In this document: piece after piece, positions 1-24,664 of the stretch
How the letters are laid out: the number at the start of each line of letters is the position of its first letter
How positions within the stretch are numbered: position 1 is the first letter of the stretch
Assembly (NCBI RefSeq): GCF_963675165.1
Contig: NC_087380.1
Coordinates: 7,450,517 to 7,514,516, forward strand
Reading direction: 5' to 3'
DNA from: Halichondria panicea
Lineage: Eukaryota > Porifera > Demospongiae > Suberitida > Halichondriidae
DNA: 64,000 nt
Program-made: the position numbers and the translations under genes
The notes under the pieces: model-generated
What the model was told of the DNA's origin: nothing
What the model saw: only the letters and a program-made list of their open reading frames with translations
The model's database searches: none

Positions 1-24
1 ATCATTTTCATGTCCCTCCTCCAG

Positions 25-1117
25 ACTGCAGAGTATACGGTGGTGCTAGAGGAGGATCTGGAGGTGTCTCCAGATCTGTTCAGTTACTTCAGTCAGACAT
101 TACAACTACTGAGGGAGGATGAGACTGTGTACTGTGTGTCAGCATGGAATGACCAGGGCTATGACCACTCTTGTCAAGACCCCACCATGCTGTACCGGGT
201 GGAGACAATGCCAGGACTGGGATGGTGAGAACTAGAGCTCTGCAATCTCCCTCTTTCTTCCTCACCACTATTATTAGGATGTAATTATTATTGTTCAGGG
301 CTGCAACATTAGTTAATGAACAAAAGATTTTGCATTAATAACAGTGTACACTGAATGTATGTCACTACCGTATAGCGGGTAATTTTCGTCGGGTAAAAAA
401 TTCGTTTAACTCGAAAACGAGTGAAAATTTCGTTTAGTCCATTTCCTGCACTGCATTCCTACGTTCTGGTAAGCCACGCCTACGTTAAAATTTCGTAGAG
501 GTCAGCTTGCCCACAAAAATAATGAATATTTTGCCCCACGAAAATTACCCGCTATGCGGTACTGTATTATCATTTCATAATTATGCACAGGCTGTTAAAG
601 AAGAAGCTGTTCAAACAAGAGCTTGAACCCAACTGGCCTGGACCTGACAAAGTAAGCAGTGCACTATAAGAAGATTACCTTTGACCCCACACCCACCCCC
701 TCCTTTAGCTGTGGGACTGGGACATGTGGATGCGGATTAAGGAAGTTCGTAAAGGTCGCGAGTGCATAATCCCGGACATCAGTCGGACCTACCACTTTGG
801 AGCCTCTGGAGTGAACATGAACCCGTACTTCCAGGAGCACTATTTCAAGAGACATACTCTCAACCGCCTGGCCCAGGTCACCCTCAACAGTGTGGACAGG
901 TGAGGCTGGCTGTGCTAGAGCAACACATCCAGAATAATTATGTGTTCTTAGCCCCCAAACAAACATTTTTTTTATTAGTATCTACTGTATGGATGTGTTT
1001 GGATCAATGTTGTATCGGCAGAGTACATTGTATAATAGCAATTTAAAATTGATTAGTGTCCATGAAGTGATAGTGTGTATTTTGTCAGTTCATGTGATAT
1101 AATAATGACCCACCCAC

Positions 1118-1159
<42 letters not shown>

Positions 1160-1764
1160 GCGGGCGGAAGACTATGAATTTGTGATCCTCAGTTTATTCC
1201 GAGAGTCAACTGTCCTCGACCACAGCAAGAATCCGTGCGACGACGACTTTATTCCAGACACCAAGGCAAGATAATAATATTAGATTGCAATTTTAGTCTG
1301 TGTTTATGAGTGTTGTGCTTACAGGACAAGGTGTATGTTATATTCATTGCTATGGCAAAGGAGAACGACTTTGACAACTGGATGAAGCTAGCTACAGTAA
1401 GTGTGTCTAACCTGTAGCCCCACCCACTTATGCACCTGTATATATTATCTCTGTACTATACATACAGTGCTTTCACTTGTGGGACTTGGATGCAAGAGGT
1501 TTTCATAAGGTGGGAAATATAATTATATGGTCTCTTTGATATCCACCGCCCCCTCTACACACCACACACACACCGCCCCTAAGCTACACACACACACTCA
1601 CTCCCACTCCACACTCCTCACACACACATACGCTGCAGGGGGTATGGCGTTTCTGGCTCAAGGGCAACCAGGTGATGGTGGTGGGCCATCCTTACTCTCT
1701 GTACTCAAGCAGACACAAACCCTCAGATGTCCAACCGCTCACTCTAGCCAACACCAAAGGATAA
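25..1764 (+). CDS. POMGNT1: POMGNT1, protein O-mannose beta-1,2-N-acetylglucosaminyltransferase (C-terminal part)
   Basis: Exons 25-224, 591-651, 709-899, 1157-1265, 1325-1396, 1468-1509 and 1639-1764 join in phase to give the last 266 residues; the 5' part lies outside the window. The enzyme adds GlcNAc to O-linked mannose on dystroglycan-type glycoproteins in the Golgi. Seen: the metal-binding acidic motif in VVLEEDLEV, then [41 protein letters not shown] and VLDHSKNPC, all in the order of animal POMGNT1. MGAT1 shares the fold, but these strings, and the C-terminal [18 protein letters not shown], fit POMGNT1 better. The intron after 1265 appears to use a GC donor (AAG|GCAAGA). The acceptor of the exon at 1157 is the end of a (CA)n tract. 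Confidence 0.9.
366..561. repeat. MITE-like inverted-repeat element, family TACCGTATAGCGGGTAA
   Basis: Lies in a POMGNT1 intron. The left end TACCGTATAGCGGGTAATTT is mirrored by AAATTACCCGCTATGCGGTA on the right, giving about 23-bp terminal inverted repeats around 150 bp of non-coding DNA. There is no ORF. Related ends occur at 4539-4692, 45031-45258, 52096-52262 and 54868-55070, so this is a dispersed non-autonomous family. Confidence 0.8.
1117..1156 (+). repeat. (AC)n microsatellite ending in a splice acceptor
   Basis: About 19 AC units run directly into the AG acceptor of the POMGNT1 exon at 1157. No conventional polypyrimidine tract separates them. Confidence 0.85.
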
Positions 1765-2309
1765 ACTATATTTAATCATTTCATGATCAATGATAATTAT
1801 TCTTTTTGTCAATCATTTTTTCACTTTTCACTTATTTCAAGACAAAATTTTTTATTAAGAGAAACAATCGATTATAAAACAAAAAGAAAAATGTGAAAAA
1901 AAAAAGTGCACTGTCAGCAGCTATCTAAGATTGACAGTGTTAAGTGTTTCACTCGAGTCATACTTCTCTCTAAGCAGGAGAGAGCGTGGTCTATCCCTCA
2001 CACTCAGGGAGGTGTGTCTCTGTACTTTCCTGTCAGATCTGCTGTGACCTTTAACCTCTTGAGGGGAGGGTGGGAGACGCTGAGCATAGAGCTCCGGATA
2101 GGCCTTCTGAAACTGTGTGGTGTGTGTGGTGTGGGAAGGGACGTAATCAATTTACAAGTAATTACTGCCAAACCTTACATTGTATTATAATTAGAGAAAA
2201 CATAAGTCAACCACTTAGCTACAGTGTACACAATGAGACCACACTACATTTGAGGTCAATCAGTACAGCTTTTAAAATTCGTACAGTTACATGTATGTCT
2301 TCCGTGCAG
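1765..2309. other. Convergent 3' intergenic region, no gene seen
   Basis: AT-rich DNA between the stop codons of POMGNT1 (+) and the DEPDC1-like gene (-). It must hold both 3' UTRs. I see no coding exon, RNA gene or clear repeat. Confidence 0.6.
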
Positions 2310-5300
2310 TCAACGTACATCTTTTAGTCTGTGTCTCTTATCCTTGCTGCTCATGCCCTGGTCTGCAATAATGGTGTCCAGTAGACCTAGTAGAGCATTC
2401 TCTGATGCACTTGCCCCCTCGGTCTCGTACACCTGGGAGCTGACTCGTGAGCAGCAAGCACTGCCCGCACTGGGCATAATGTCATCCTGTGCATGGAGCA
2501 GTAGGAGTATAGTTAGTGTAGGGGTGATAGTGGACCCAATCCATCATTATGACACGCACGCACACGCACACACACACACACACACACACACGCACGCACA
2601 CACACGCACGCACACACACACACGCACGCACACACAAGGGAAGAGAATAGGGAAGAATAAGGTTTCTGACCAACTGACCTTGCCAGTGGAGATGGCATCG
2701 AGTCGTTTCTGCACTTCTTTCTTTAAATCCTCAGGAACCTGCAGTAGCAATGAATGAACTGAGTGTATGTACTGTACAACACTAGAGTATACACTCTGCT
2801 GCTGGGGCTACTGTACAATACCATGTCATGAATTCATGCACTCCTGATAATACTAACAGGACACACTGACCCGACCCAGCCTTAATGAAGCATCTTAGAA
2901 CGGCCATAAAATTAGTTTGGTTGATCCAATTACATTAATTTGATTTTCTGAAAGCTTAGAGAGAGGCTTTTCAGATGGTATGATCAAACTCAAATTTGTA
3001 ACGGGTCATAATTTTCATTTTCGGAAAAAGACCATAGGCTATGGACCAACGGAACTAAAGTTATGGCCATTCAAAGATGCTTCATTTAACACCTGCATCC
3101 AATGCCATCATGCGTACATTGTACAAACCTTAAATATGTGCTGGTAGTTCTGAGCCATGAATGTGACGAGTTGCTCCACTCTCTGTCTCTCTGCCATTCC
3201 CACACGACTCAGCTTGGAGCACGATCGCAGGATCACGCTGGTAAAGTGCTTCACTAGTTCCTCCATATTTCCCTTCCCCTGACACAGTAACAGCCGACTA
3301 TTGGTCGAGGCTTTGTACAGAAAGCGTAGCATTCCATGAAGGTGTGTCCGATTGGCTTGCGGGAGTAGGAGGGTGCACAGTTGGAGGGCATTCGTGACTC
3401 CCGCCTTGTTCCCGGTAACTAGGTCTGTGTCACGGGAGAAGAGAAGGGTTAGTGGACACTGATTATATACACTGTATATACATGTAAAATGGATCTGAAA
3501 GCAATCGTTGAGATTCGTTACGCACGGCTTCATATTAAGAAATGGATGGCTATCATACAGTTGAATAAGGCTGCATGGCTAGATGTATAATTATACAGTA
3601 AATCCTATATAGAAGCCATCTAACGATTGAAGCCAGGCTGCCTACATGTATTATATAGACACCACCCAGACCACTCACTGTTGACTGCCATGAGGAGGTC
3701 AAATAGCTTAGTGCTGATGAGTGGTTCAGCCAGACCATGGAAATACTGGACCAGAGATTGTAGGACGCCTAACTCAAAGCCAGCGTACACTGGCTTCCCA
3801 CCCATCAGCTCCTCTGTACAAGCATCAGGCCCTGTCATGTGATACCAAACAATAGATAAATATGTATTGTGAGACAAAAATATTGAAGTGTAATTATAAG
3901 ACATGTATGGAAACAGAGGAGGTAGGACATGAGTACCTCGATTAGGCTTGGTCACGTGCAAACTTCAACAGTAAAGTCATTGTTGCATGTGATCAAATAC
4001 CACAATTTTTAGCCTAATCGAAGTACTTGTGTCAGACCTCCTCTGGACACAAACACACTTACATTTTGCGAGACACTTCATGGCCAGGACCACCCACTGT
4101 GGAGCATCCGTCACAGACTCTGTTGAAATACACACGCGCAGTATTAATAATACACACTATCTCTTTGATGTGGTTAAGGAATACTAACATTGAATATTGA
4201 ATCAGAGTTGTGCATGATCATGCTCACCATCGTGAGGAGGTGGAGTGGAGATTTGTGGATCTGATTTTATTTTAGTGGAAAATCTTCGTAGGTGATGGTG
4301 GTGCGTGGTTTCAAGGGTGTGAGGGGTGGAGGGGGGTAGGGGGGGCTTTTTATCCGCCCCCCCTCTTATGGAGCGTCTGAATTTAGCGGCCGCCTTGTTG
4401 AGTAGGCTACGCCCAGTCAGGAAATTGCTCTGGATTAGCTTACCATCCACTGCATTGTGATCCAGCACTGTGTCCAGGGCTGGCAGTTCCACCAGGCGCA
4501 ATAATCTGTGGGCACAAAGATGAAAGATACCATATTATTATAGCAGGTAATTTCGAGGGCGCAGATTTCAAATTTAAAACGTGAAAAATGCATGTTTAAT
4601 ATACAAGCCGCTAAAAAAACTTGCTATCCTCGAACACAAAAATGGCCAATTCGCGAAAATTTAGACCCTAAAAAATTACCTGCTAAACAGTATTAGCTAA
4701 CTCCATGTCCACACACACTGGGGGCAGAGTATGTACGATGTGAAAGTATTTAAGAGTTGTTTAAATCATTGTGTCTAGTGCTATATTATGGGGACTAGTT
4801 GATGAAAGGCTGCATGTGATACCATGGCAGTGTATGCCGAGATACGATGTTGACAACTAATGGCCTGAGTGTAAACAGCTAGGAGGGTGAGTGAAAGCTG
4901 TCAGACAAAACAGCACGAACTGAATGGTGGGTATAGTGGAGAGGGACACAACACGCTATCACATTGCTAGAAGACACAATAATATGCACTCTGGCAATAA
5001 CAAATTTCAAACAGCAACAGCTTCGTGTACTGATTCAGAATTAGGTACCAGCATAATTATATATACTTATAGTATGGATGCGTGTGTGTATAGCTAGCTA
5101 GTGTGGTGATGACTTTATCCTCTCCATTCACTAGAAGCCCTCCAGCTGCTCTGATACTAGGGAACCAAGGCAATGGTGGAGGAAGTGAGAGGGCTTCAGT
5201 CTACACTACATCAGCACTGAGGTGAACCCAGCCACACCACCACCAGATGCTAAACTTCCTGAGTAAACACTAATCAAACACACACCTTGATAAAGTGACC

Positions 5301-7113
5301 TCTTTCCAAGTTTCAGCCACTTGCGCTGGTGATAGCGTCTTTCGGATGTCTTGAATATTGACATCCCTTACTCCCAGAGGTTGACTAAGACATCCTTCAC
5401 TACGACTTTTCTTAAGAGGGGATATAACCATAGCCTCGTTGTTGAAGGCATACTCATTTGTGAAACAGGCACCAGTCGGTTCTGTCTCCATATACAAGCT
5501 GTTGCAACGGTCACGCTTGCCGACAGGGGATAGGGGGCGTGGCAATTCAACTTCCTCCTCAATAAAGTTAAACGGTCCAGGCTCTGTCACAAACTTATAC
5601 AAGTACGTTGTGTCTTCTTCAAAATGTGATAGCCTATTTCGAACTTCTGTGATGACATCACTGCTCAGAAACTTCTGTAGTAGCTTCACAGCCTGCAGGG
5701 AAGTAATAAAAATAGCGTGGTTACTTTTTTTGGCAAGCTTGATTTTGTATATATGGTCATTTTGTGTTTACAAGTCATATAAAGACACTTTGCTATGGTA
5801 GAGTGGGCGTTGTATGCAATGGTTTCTCTTCAACAAATTAATGATCTGCTTTGTATAGTACTTAGCACCATTTACAGTTGATGAGTGAGCATCCTTGCTA
5901 AATAGTCGCACACACAACACATTGCATGCTGAGGACTAGCACATATAGCATGAGGAGATGATACCGTGTATTAACTACAAACATAATTATGCAAGCGTTG
6001 ATCACTTCGCAACAATAAAAACCTAAACTAGTACTGGTAATGACACACGATCCTTACCCGAACGCAATAGTTAAAATTGCGCAAAGGGTCAACTTTTCTG
6101 CTGATTTGGCTCATTCGCAAGGTTTTTTCACCCATAAAATATTCTAGTAATACGGTATATACGACTGCTATATGGAGTAGTGAGCGTTGAGGCCATAGGG
6201 CTAAGCTGCTGACGTATATAATATAATGTGTGGGTGGGATGATCAGATAATATCTAAAATATTACTGTGTGAAATTGCATACCGTAGCTATAAATGTTGC
6301 ACTTTCCATTGTGTAATGTTGAAGGGTCAGTATCAAACAGGATAGAGTGGCTGCAATATTTCCTAACATAAGGTAGTTACAAAGGAAGTACCCAGAACTA
6401 GTGTACATGTGTGGTGTGTGTGTAGAGTTGAGAGGCTTGGGTTCCCCCAGGTGTGTGTTGGCTAGCAGGAAGGGGATACATGTATAATGGCCGTGTGTGT
6501 GCGGGTGTGTGAACGGAATAAACTCTGCTAGGATTGTTTAGACACTGTAACCACCATGCAATGACACACCCCTGGACTGATTAGATCAACGTGTGCATTG
6601 ACTAGACACAATACAGCCACAGTGCTAGTACACAGCATGGCAACACTTACAGAAGAATGATAGTGAGATATTTCACAGCAAGAAGCAGTGCTAATACATT
6701 GGGAGAGCTTGTTCTACAGCATTCATTTTAATACCCCAAGATGTGGTTAAACTACAAGACACAGTATAATGCCACTATAATAATGTATGCAACTCCTCCA
6801 GCTAGAACACTCATACCCTCATACAATGTGCACAATGTATACCTGGTCTTTGCAGACTGATCCAAACTTGCCACTGCTCTGAAGGTAGCTATGCAGCCAC
6901 TCCACTGCCTCTCGGCCAGTGAAGCTATCATCATACCAACGCATCTTGAGACGATGCTTGCAACGAGGCATGGACAGTCTAAAGCTCAATATTAGTTCCT
7001 GCCACTGCAAAAAATAATGCAATGATAATGAAAGTTGCTCTGCAGCTAGCTAAAACAGCTCTACAAGATCTTACCAATTCTGTTGCTCTAAATGAATGCT
7101 CTTGGGTCTCCAT
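2310..7113 (-). CDS. DEPDC1: DEPDC1/DEPDC1B-like protein (DEP + RhoGAP-like)
   Basis: Minus-strand exons, 5' to 3': 7113-7075, 7004-6843, 5692-5286, 4505-4228, 4119-4063, 3831-3679, 3424-3129, 2738-2679, 2486-2310. They total 1629 nt (542 aa, close to human DEPDC1B) with all phases matching. The start is an ATG at 7113 (METQEHSFRATEL). A DEP domain occupies roughly residues 8-90 (MPRCKHRLKMRWYDDSF, REAVEWLHSYL). Later exons carry the RhoGAP-like part (WVVLAMKCLAKW, YAGFELGVLQSLVQYF, LAEPLISTKLFDLLM, NALQLCTLLLP) and the family's C-terminal tail (LLGLLDTII...KDKRHRLK). The family is linked to Rho signalling and mitosis; whether GAP activity exists cannot be read here. One ancestral gene probably corresponds to both vertebrate paralogues. 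Confidence 0.88.
2569..2636. repeat. (CA)n/(CGCA)n microsatellite
   Basis: CA repeat with interspersed CGCA units in the last intron of the DEPDC1-like gene. The apparent His-Thr and Cys-Val ORFs here are low-complexity artefacts. Confidence 0.85.
2882..3088. repeat. Palindromic interspersed element (family 'GAAGCATCTTTGAACGGCC')
   Basis: The left end TAATGAAGCATCTTAGAACG is mirrored at the right by GCCATTCAAAGATGCTTCAT, with the shared core TGATTTTCTGAAAGCTTAGA inside. The whole unit could fold into a long imperfect hairpin. The same family recurs at 14190-14545, 34950-35115, 43477-43800, 46975-47545, 48270-48515, 57082-57345 and 59936-61060, always in introns or spacers here. It is non-coding and MITE-like. 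Confidence 0.75.
4539..4692. repeat. Short MITE-like inverted repeat
   Basis: The ends ATAGCAGGTAATTT and AAATTACCTGCTAAACAGTA are imperfect inverted copies related to the family at 366-561. It lies in a DEPDC1-like intron and has no ORF. Confidence 0.6.
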
Positions 7114-7479
7114 TTTAATTTCAGTGTTCATTTTCTTGCTGCAAGGAATGGGCCAGCTCTTGGGTTCTTGTCTTTATTTCTCCATAGTCCTAGATCCTGC
7201 AGCTATAAATGCAATAGTGCGTTACTAATGGAGACATATATAAACCTGCATATTGATTGGTTTGCGGTCGTTACGTGTACCATATTAGCCTCGATTATAT
7301 TCCGGCCTGAAATCGAGGCCGGATAGAGGGAATAATAGGCGTGGTTTTAAAATGGTATCTAGTGGGCGTGGTTGGCATGACCTTTATGATCGGCTGTAAT
7401 TTTAATTTAGTAGCTACTGTCTAGCCGCGACTGTCTAGCTAGCTAGCTACGAATATTGACTCACTACTGGCTCGAAGAG
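7114..7479. promoter_or_regulatory. Divergent promoter region, DEPDC1-like / OSBPL9-like
   Basis: 366 bp separate the two start codons, so 5' UTRs and promoters of both genes must share it. It contains an inverted-repeat segment around 7285-7325 (CTCGATTATATTCCGGCC facing GGCCTGAAATCGAGGCCGG), which resembles the ends of a dispersed 'AGCCTCG..CCAGGCC' repeat. No core promoter motif is obvious. Confidence 0.5.
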
Positions 7480-13030
<5,551 letters not shown>

Positions 13031-13235
13031 GAGACTGTTGTTTTAGACTCCATTATGATATTGTGTGTGTGTGTGTGTCAGCTCAGTTGATCGTGCACAT
13101 CTGAATTATTTCATTGTACATATATTATTATTATAGTATGTGTCATACAAATACAAAATACATGTAATCATTGCATGAAGAGGGAATGAAGATAATTTTT
13201 AGTTTTTGTATTTGATAAATAAATTGTTAGTGTTC

Positions 13236-19931
<6,696 letters not shown>

Positions 19932-20186
19932 TTTACAGATGAGAGCAGTCCTGATGGCATGCAGTGCACCATGCAGTGCAGAGTCTTCTGTTCTACAGTG
20001 GTTCCTGCACACACAGTAGTCTAATCTGCAGTAGCTAAATAGTAATAGGTAAAGACGGGAGTAGATAAAAGAACATATCACACATTTCATGAATATAATT
20101 ATCAAGTATGCAAGCACTAATAGCTACTAACTCATAGAAGTGACAGTCTACTAGGCTAGCTGTGACTGTGACAACCAGCAGCACTT
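19932..20186. promoter_or_regulatory. Divergent promoter region, ERCC4 / receptor guanylyl cyclase
   Basis: Only 255 bp separate the two start codons. The 5' UTRs and promoters of both genes must lie in or overlap this spacer. I see no recognisable core element. Confidence 0.5.
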
Positions 20187-23100
20187 ATGTATCTCTATCA
20201 CTTGGCTCCTTGGAAACTTCTATTGCTGGTAAGGCCCAGTAGATAGCTATCAGTTGAGCCTGTAATGTAAAGTTGACATGCATAATTATACTTTGCAGGC
20301 ACATCTTTGCAGTGCATATCATGACACCAGTAATGTGTTGTATCACTGTTGGCCACTGAATGCTGACAGTAGCACTGCAACTGTTGACTGCCAAGGTGAG
20401 TCTGATGGAATATTAGCTAGATAGCAAAACTGGTATGAATGAAAAGAGACGTGCCTGTTGTAAATATTAAAATGCAGGATTGAGTTTGGAATGGGTTGAT
20501 GGAGCTCCTCCAGAGCGGATGAACCAAGGCCAGCTATTTAACGTATCCTATAGAGCAAGGGTGGACCCTGAGTTCTACACACAGTCAATGGCCTTCCCTA
20601 CTCACAAGTGAGTTTACAATCATACTGAGATCATCATAGCCGTACTGCGTATCTGACTGTTAAAAAATTCAATGCAGCGAGACCTTTGTCCGTGAGTTCT
20701 GTGGCCAGATATGCTCTGATAGAGTCGGTGACATCAATCTGAACACTTGCTGTGTTTGGCATGCCAACATCCATACCTGTCATCCCTCACTATCAGTAAA
20801 CACACAATTAATGCTGATTGTTAATTACGATATTTATCACTATAATTATATTTTTGCAGAATCCTCAGTGCAATTCTACACCAAGAGTGTGCGGCCCGTG
20901 GGTGGCGTACGATGGAGTGTTGTCCACTCACACGCTTTCACAATATGGACCACTTAACCGGACATTTACAAGCGTGAATGTTCATGTTGACTTTGAGGGA
21001 GTGAATGTAATCATAGCTCATCTCAAAATCGGGAATATCCAGCTGGTTCTAGGACAGGAGATCCTGATAATGTCATCTAGAGGTCAGCTATGGTATTGTG
21101 TTTGCAATCAATAAACAGATATTGTGTTGTTAAAAGTGCATGGGTAATGTATATCCGACATTATCGCATGAATGTAATCCATCCAAAGGTAATACAATAC
21201 AATGTCATCTTACGTGTATGTATGCAGAGTGTGGGGATGGTGTGTGTGCCAGTGAAGTGGGAGAGACCTGTGAGACGTGCTCTGTCGACTGTTGTCCTCA
21301 ACAACAGAGCACCATCAACACACAGGGGATCATTGTTGGCATCTTTGTACCTCTTGTTCTACTGTCTTTATCTACCGTTGCCATAGTTGCTGTGAGCGAG
21401 ATTATATATTTGCAATAATTATACAGTTTAATATGCAGGAAGTAAGTAATAATTACTCCATATGATTTGATATTGTTTTGCAGCTCTACTATGTGCACAA
21501 ACGGAAGATGTTTTTCGATGAGAGTTGGATTATCAGTTACGATCGTTTACAACACAGGGGACCAAATCACGCCCACTCTAAGAATAGCGGGGGCAGGCAC
21601 ATGTCATTGGAGCCGACGAGGAAACTATCACTAGAGAGTGCCAACGCAAGAACTTTGTATGACTTTAATATCTCACCAACAACATTTACAGATATTGGAA
21701 TCCAGTAAGTCCTTCAGATTATATATAGCCTTGTAATCTGTGATCATGTGACCTACATCATTGTGCAGCGAGGGTCAAGTGGTTGCTATTAAAATGATAC
21801 GCAGACGAAGCATTGCACTGACCAGCAATGTTCGGAAAGAGGTGTTGCAAATACGGTAATTATTTATTAAAAATCACATTATTTATTTATTGACCCTGTA
21901 TTAATTTGGTTGTAGAGTACTGGATCATCCCAATATATGCAAGTTTGTTGGAGCTACGTTGGGCGACCCAACAAAGCAAGCCATAGTAACAGAGTATTGC
22001 CCTAAGGGTAGCTTACGTGACGTGCTCATTAATAAAGACATTTCACTAAATTGGGGATTTCGATTTTCCTTTATGTCTGATATTGCACGAGCCATGTCGT
22101 ATCTCCACCAAAAGAGGATATATCACACAAGACTCACTTCAAACAACTGTCTCATCGACAATCGCTGGACTGTGAAGATCACAGGTAATTTAATTAGCAG
22201 AAAAAAAACAAATTGTTCACATGTGTATATTTCAGATTTTGGATTACCTACCCTCCGATCAACTGAAGATACGCTTGGTCATAACAAGAGCGGGTCGCTA
22301 AGTAGCCTGTACCGACTAAAGAGGAGGACTGCAAGTACAGAGTATCTTAGTCCCTATTTCCCGAATCAGACGCTACGTATTTATCAGCCACCAGAGATAA
22401 AAGACGATCCATTAGACGCACTTGTTCCTCGGCCAACAACAGATGTGTACAGGTGCCGTGATAACATTCTAATTCTGCAATTGATGTACGTTTGATTGCT
22501 TCTAACTTTTCTTGCAGTTTTGGAGTTCTACTAGTTGAAGTGGCAACAAGAATTGACCTCTATACTGTAAGCTGTGTGCTCACATAATATTTATGCATTC
22601 TGGCAATATGCCCCCCCCCCCCTTGTACACAGATGGATGAGTCAAAGTTGGGCTCCAACTTCAAGCCAGTGATTCGACTCTCGGACCTAACAAGCTCCGA
22701 GGCACCTTGTCCCTGCCCTCTGGACTATCTTGATGTGAGATAGCTGCCGTGCATAATATTGTGTAGTGTCTCTAAGTTCTCGTTTGATTTTCATAATTTC
22801 TACAGCTCATAAAGAGATGCTGGTATCAGCCTGCTCTTCGAAGACCAACCTTTGAGCTTGTTAAGAAAACTCTCACTCAGATCAACCCACACAAGGAGAA
22901 TCCAGTGGACATGATGATGGCTATGGTAGGTATCCTAGCTCTCTTATAGTCTACGTACCCATGGCTATGGTAGGTATCCTAGCTCTCTTACAGTCTACGT
23001 ACCCATGGCTATGGTAGGTATCCTAGCTCTCTTATAGTCTACGTACCCATGGCTATGGTCGGTATCCTAGCTCTCTTATAGTCTACGTACCCTGTTCTCT

Positions 23101-24594
23101 GATTACAATTATAGATGGAGAAATATTCCAAACACCTCGAGGCTCTTGTGGCTGAGCGAACTTACGAGTTGGAACTGGAGAGAAACAAAACGTCAAGTGT
23201 TCTGCACAGTGAGTGTATACATTGGTTGCATGTATTCCTAAATTACAATATCCTTATGTACATTGTTTGCATGCATTTCTTATAAATTTATACAATGTTT
23301 GCATATAATTTATTTATTATTTGCCTGCATTCTTTACACACATTGTTTTCATGCGTTCTTACATTGTTTGGATGCATTCTTTACACGTTGTTTGTATGTA
23401 GGTATGCTACCAAAGACTGTAGCTAATGATCTAATATACGGCAAGCCTGCCCCGGCAACCAGCTTCCAATCTGCAACCATTTTTTTCAGGTAAATTATAT
23501 TTTGTGTATACCAGATTTCATTATCCTCCGGCATTCGATGCAGTGATATTGTGGGCTTCACCAAACTAGCGAGTTCCAGCACTCCCATGGAGATAGTCAC
23601 ATTCCTCAACGAACTATACACTGTGTTTGACAGCATCCTGGACCATTTCAATGTCTACAAAGTCGAAACAATTGGTGATGCGTGTAAGTTAGAGTTCCCA
23701 TATACTTTTGTTTTACATGTAAACTAGTTGAGATTTGATAATACTTTCACCTCCCTTGAAATAAGCAAAATGCAGAAAATTGACCATGAGAGCCTATACC
23801 TACCGAATCAACTAGCCATGAAAATAGATGGCACTGAAGCGTTGTACTTATATAGTACTGCATGTGTGGTCCATCCCATTGTGTACACTGTTGTGGGTTG
23901 AGGTTTGAATTTCAAAATACAAATACTTGGCATTCTGATAATTATACAACTAAGCACTATAGTACATATATATTATAATGATTGTGCGTTCACTGCAGAC
24001 ATGGTAGTGTCTGGCGTCCCCAGTGAGAATGGAGACCGCCATGCAGGGGAGATAGCCAGTATGGCCTTGGAGCTCCTTGCTGCCAGTAAGCTGTTCAGGA
24101 TCCCGCACAGACCAGAGATGACACTAGAGATAAGGGCTGGAGTACACACTGGTCCTGTTTGTGCTGGCGTGGTGGGTATGAAAATGCCTCGATACTGTCT
24201 CTTTGGGGACACAGTTAACACGGCCTCGAGAATGGAGTCCACCAGTGAAGGTGACCCAATAGTGTATAGCGATTCCACCAGCACACGTTACACACTTAGC
24301 TGATGTGACAGTAAGCTGTTTACTGCATGCATGTATTGTGTGTGTCTTTTATGTCCATGCAGCAATGAAGATTCAATGCAGCTCTGATACGTACCAGTTG
24401 CTGATGAAACTGGGAGGGTTTCATTTGGAGAGCAGGGGAGAGATTTCAGTCAAGGTACGTAGTTGCCATGGTTATGTCTCATGCAGTATGTACTTCATCT
24501 AAGCAACAACACAACACAGGGGAAAGGTGTCATGGACACTTGGTGGATAATGGGGAAGCTCAGCACTGAACAAGTGAACATCATATTCGAGTGA
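20187..24594 (+). CDS. Receptor-type (membrane) guanylyl cyclase
   Basis: Nineteen exons: 20187-20228, 20299-20395, 20478-20607, 20678-20795, 20860-21082, 21228-21391, 21484-21704, 21769-21855, 21916-22184, 22236-22452, 22518-22566, 22633-22734, 22806-22925, 23115-23208, 23402-23489, 23544-23683, 23999-24250, 24363-24454, 24520-24594. Total 2580 nt, 859 aa. The ATG was chosen because it opens a hydrophobic signal peptide ([20 protein letters not shown]). A short Cys-rich ectodomain (~20-235) includes [20 protein letters not shown]. One membrane span follows near 237-258. The kinase homology domain keeps VAIK and DFG but has HTRLTSNN where active kinases have HRD, so it is probably a pseudokinase. 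The cyclase domain (~650-850) has DIVGFT, VETIGDAYMVVSG (Glu specifies GTP) and [15 protein letters not shown]. It makes cGMP. No natriuretic-type ligand domain is visible. Confidence 0.9.
22917..23092 (+). repeat. 44-bp minisatellite, 4 copies, containing the splice donor
   Basis: Unit start ATGGCTATGGTAGGTATCCT. The first copy is the end of the cyclase exon (GCT ATG) plus its donor GTAGGT. Three further copies follow in the intron, so the donor is repeated at 44-bp spacing; the last copy has GTCGGT instead. Confidence 0.9.
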
Positions 24595-24664
24595 TCATAC
24601 ATAAAACTGTTACAACACAATGATTTCGTTATTTTTTTATTATCAAAGTAGATCTATTTTGTGT

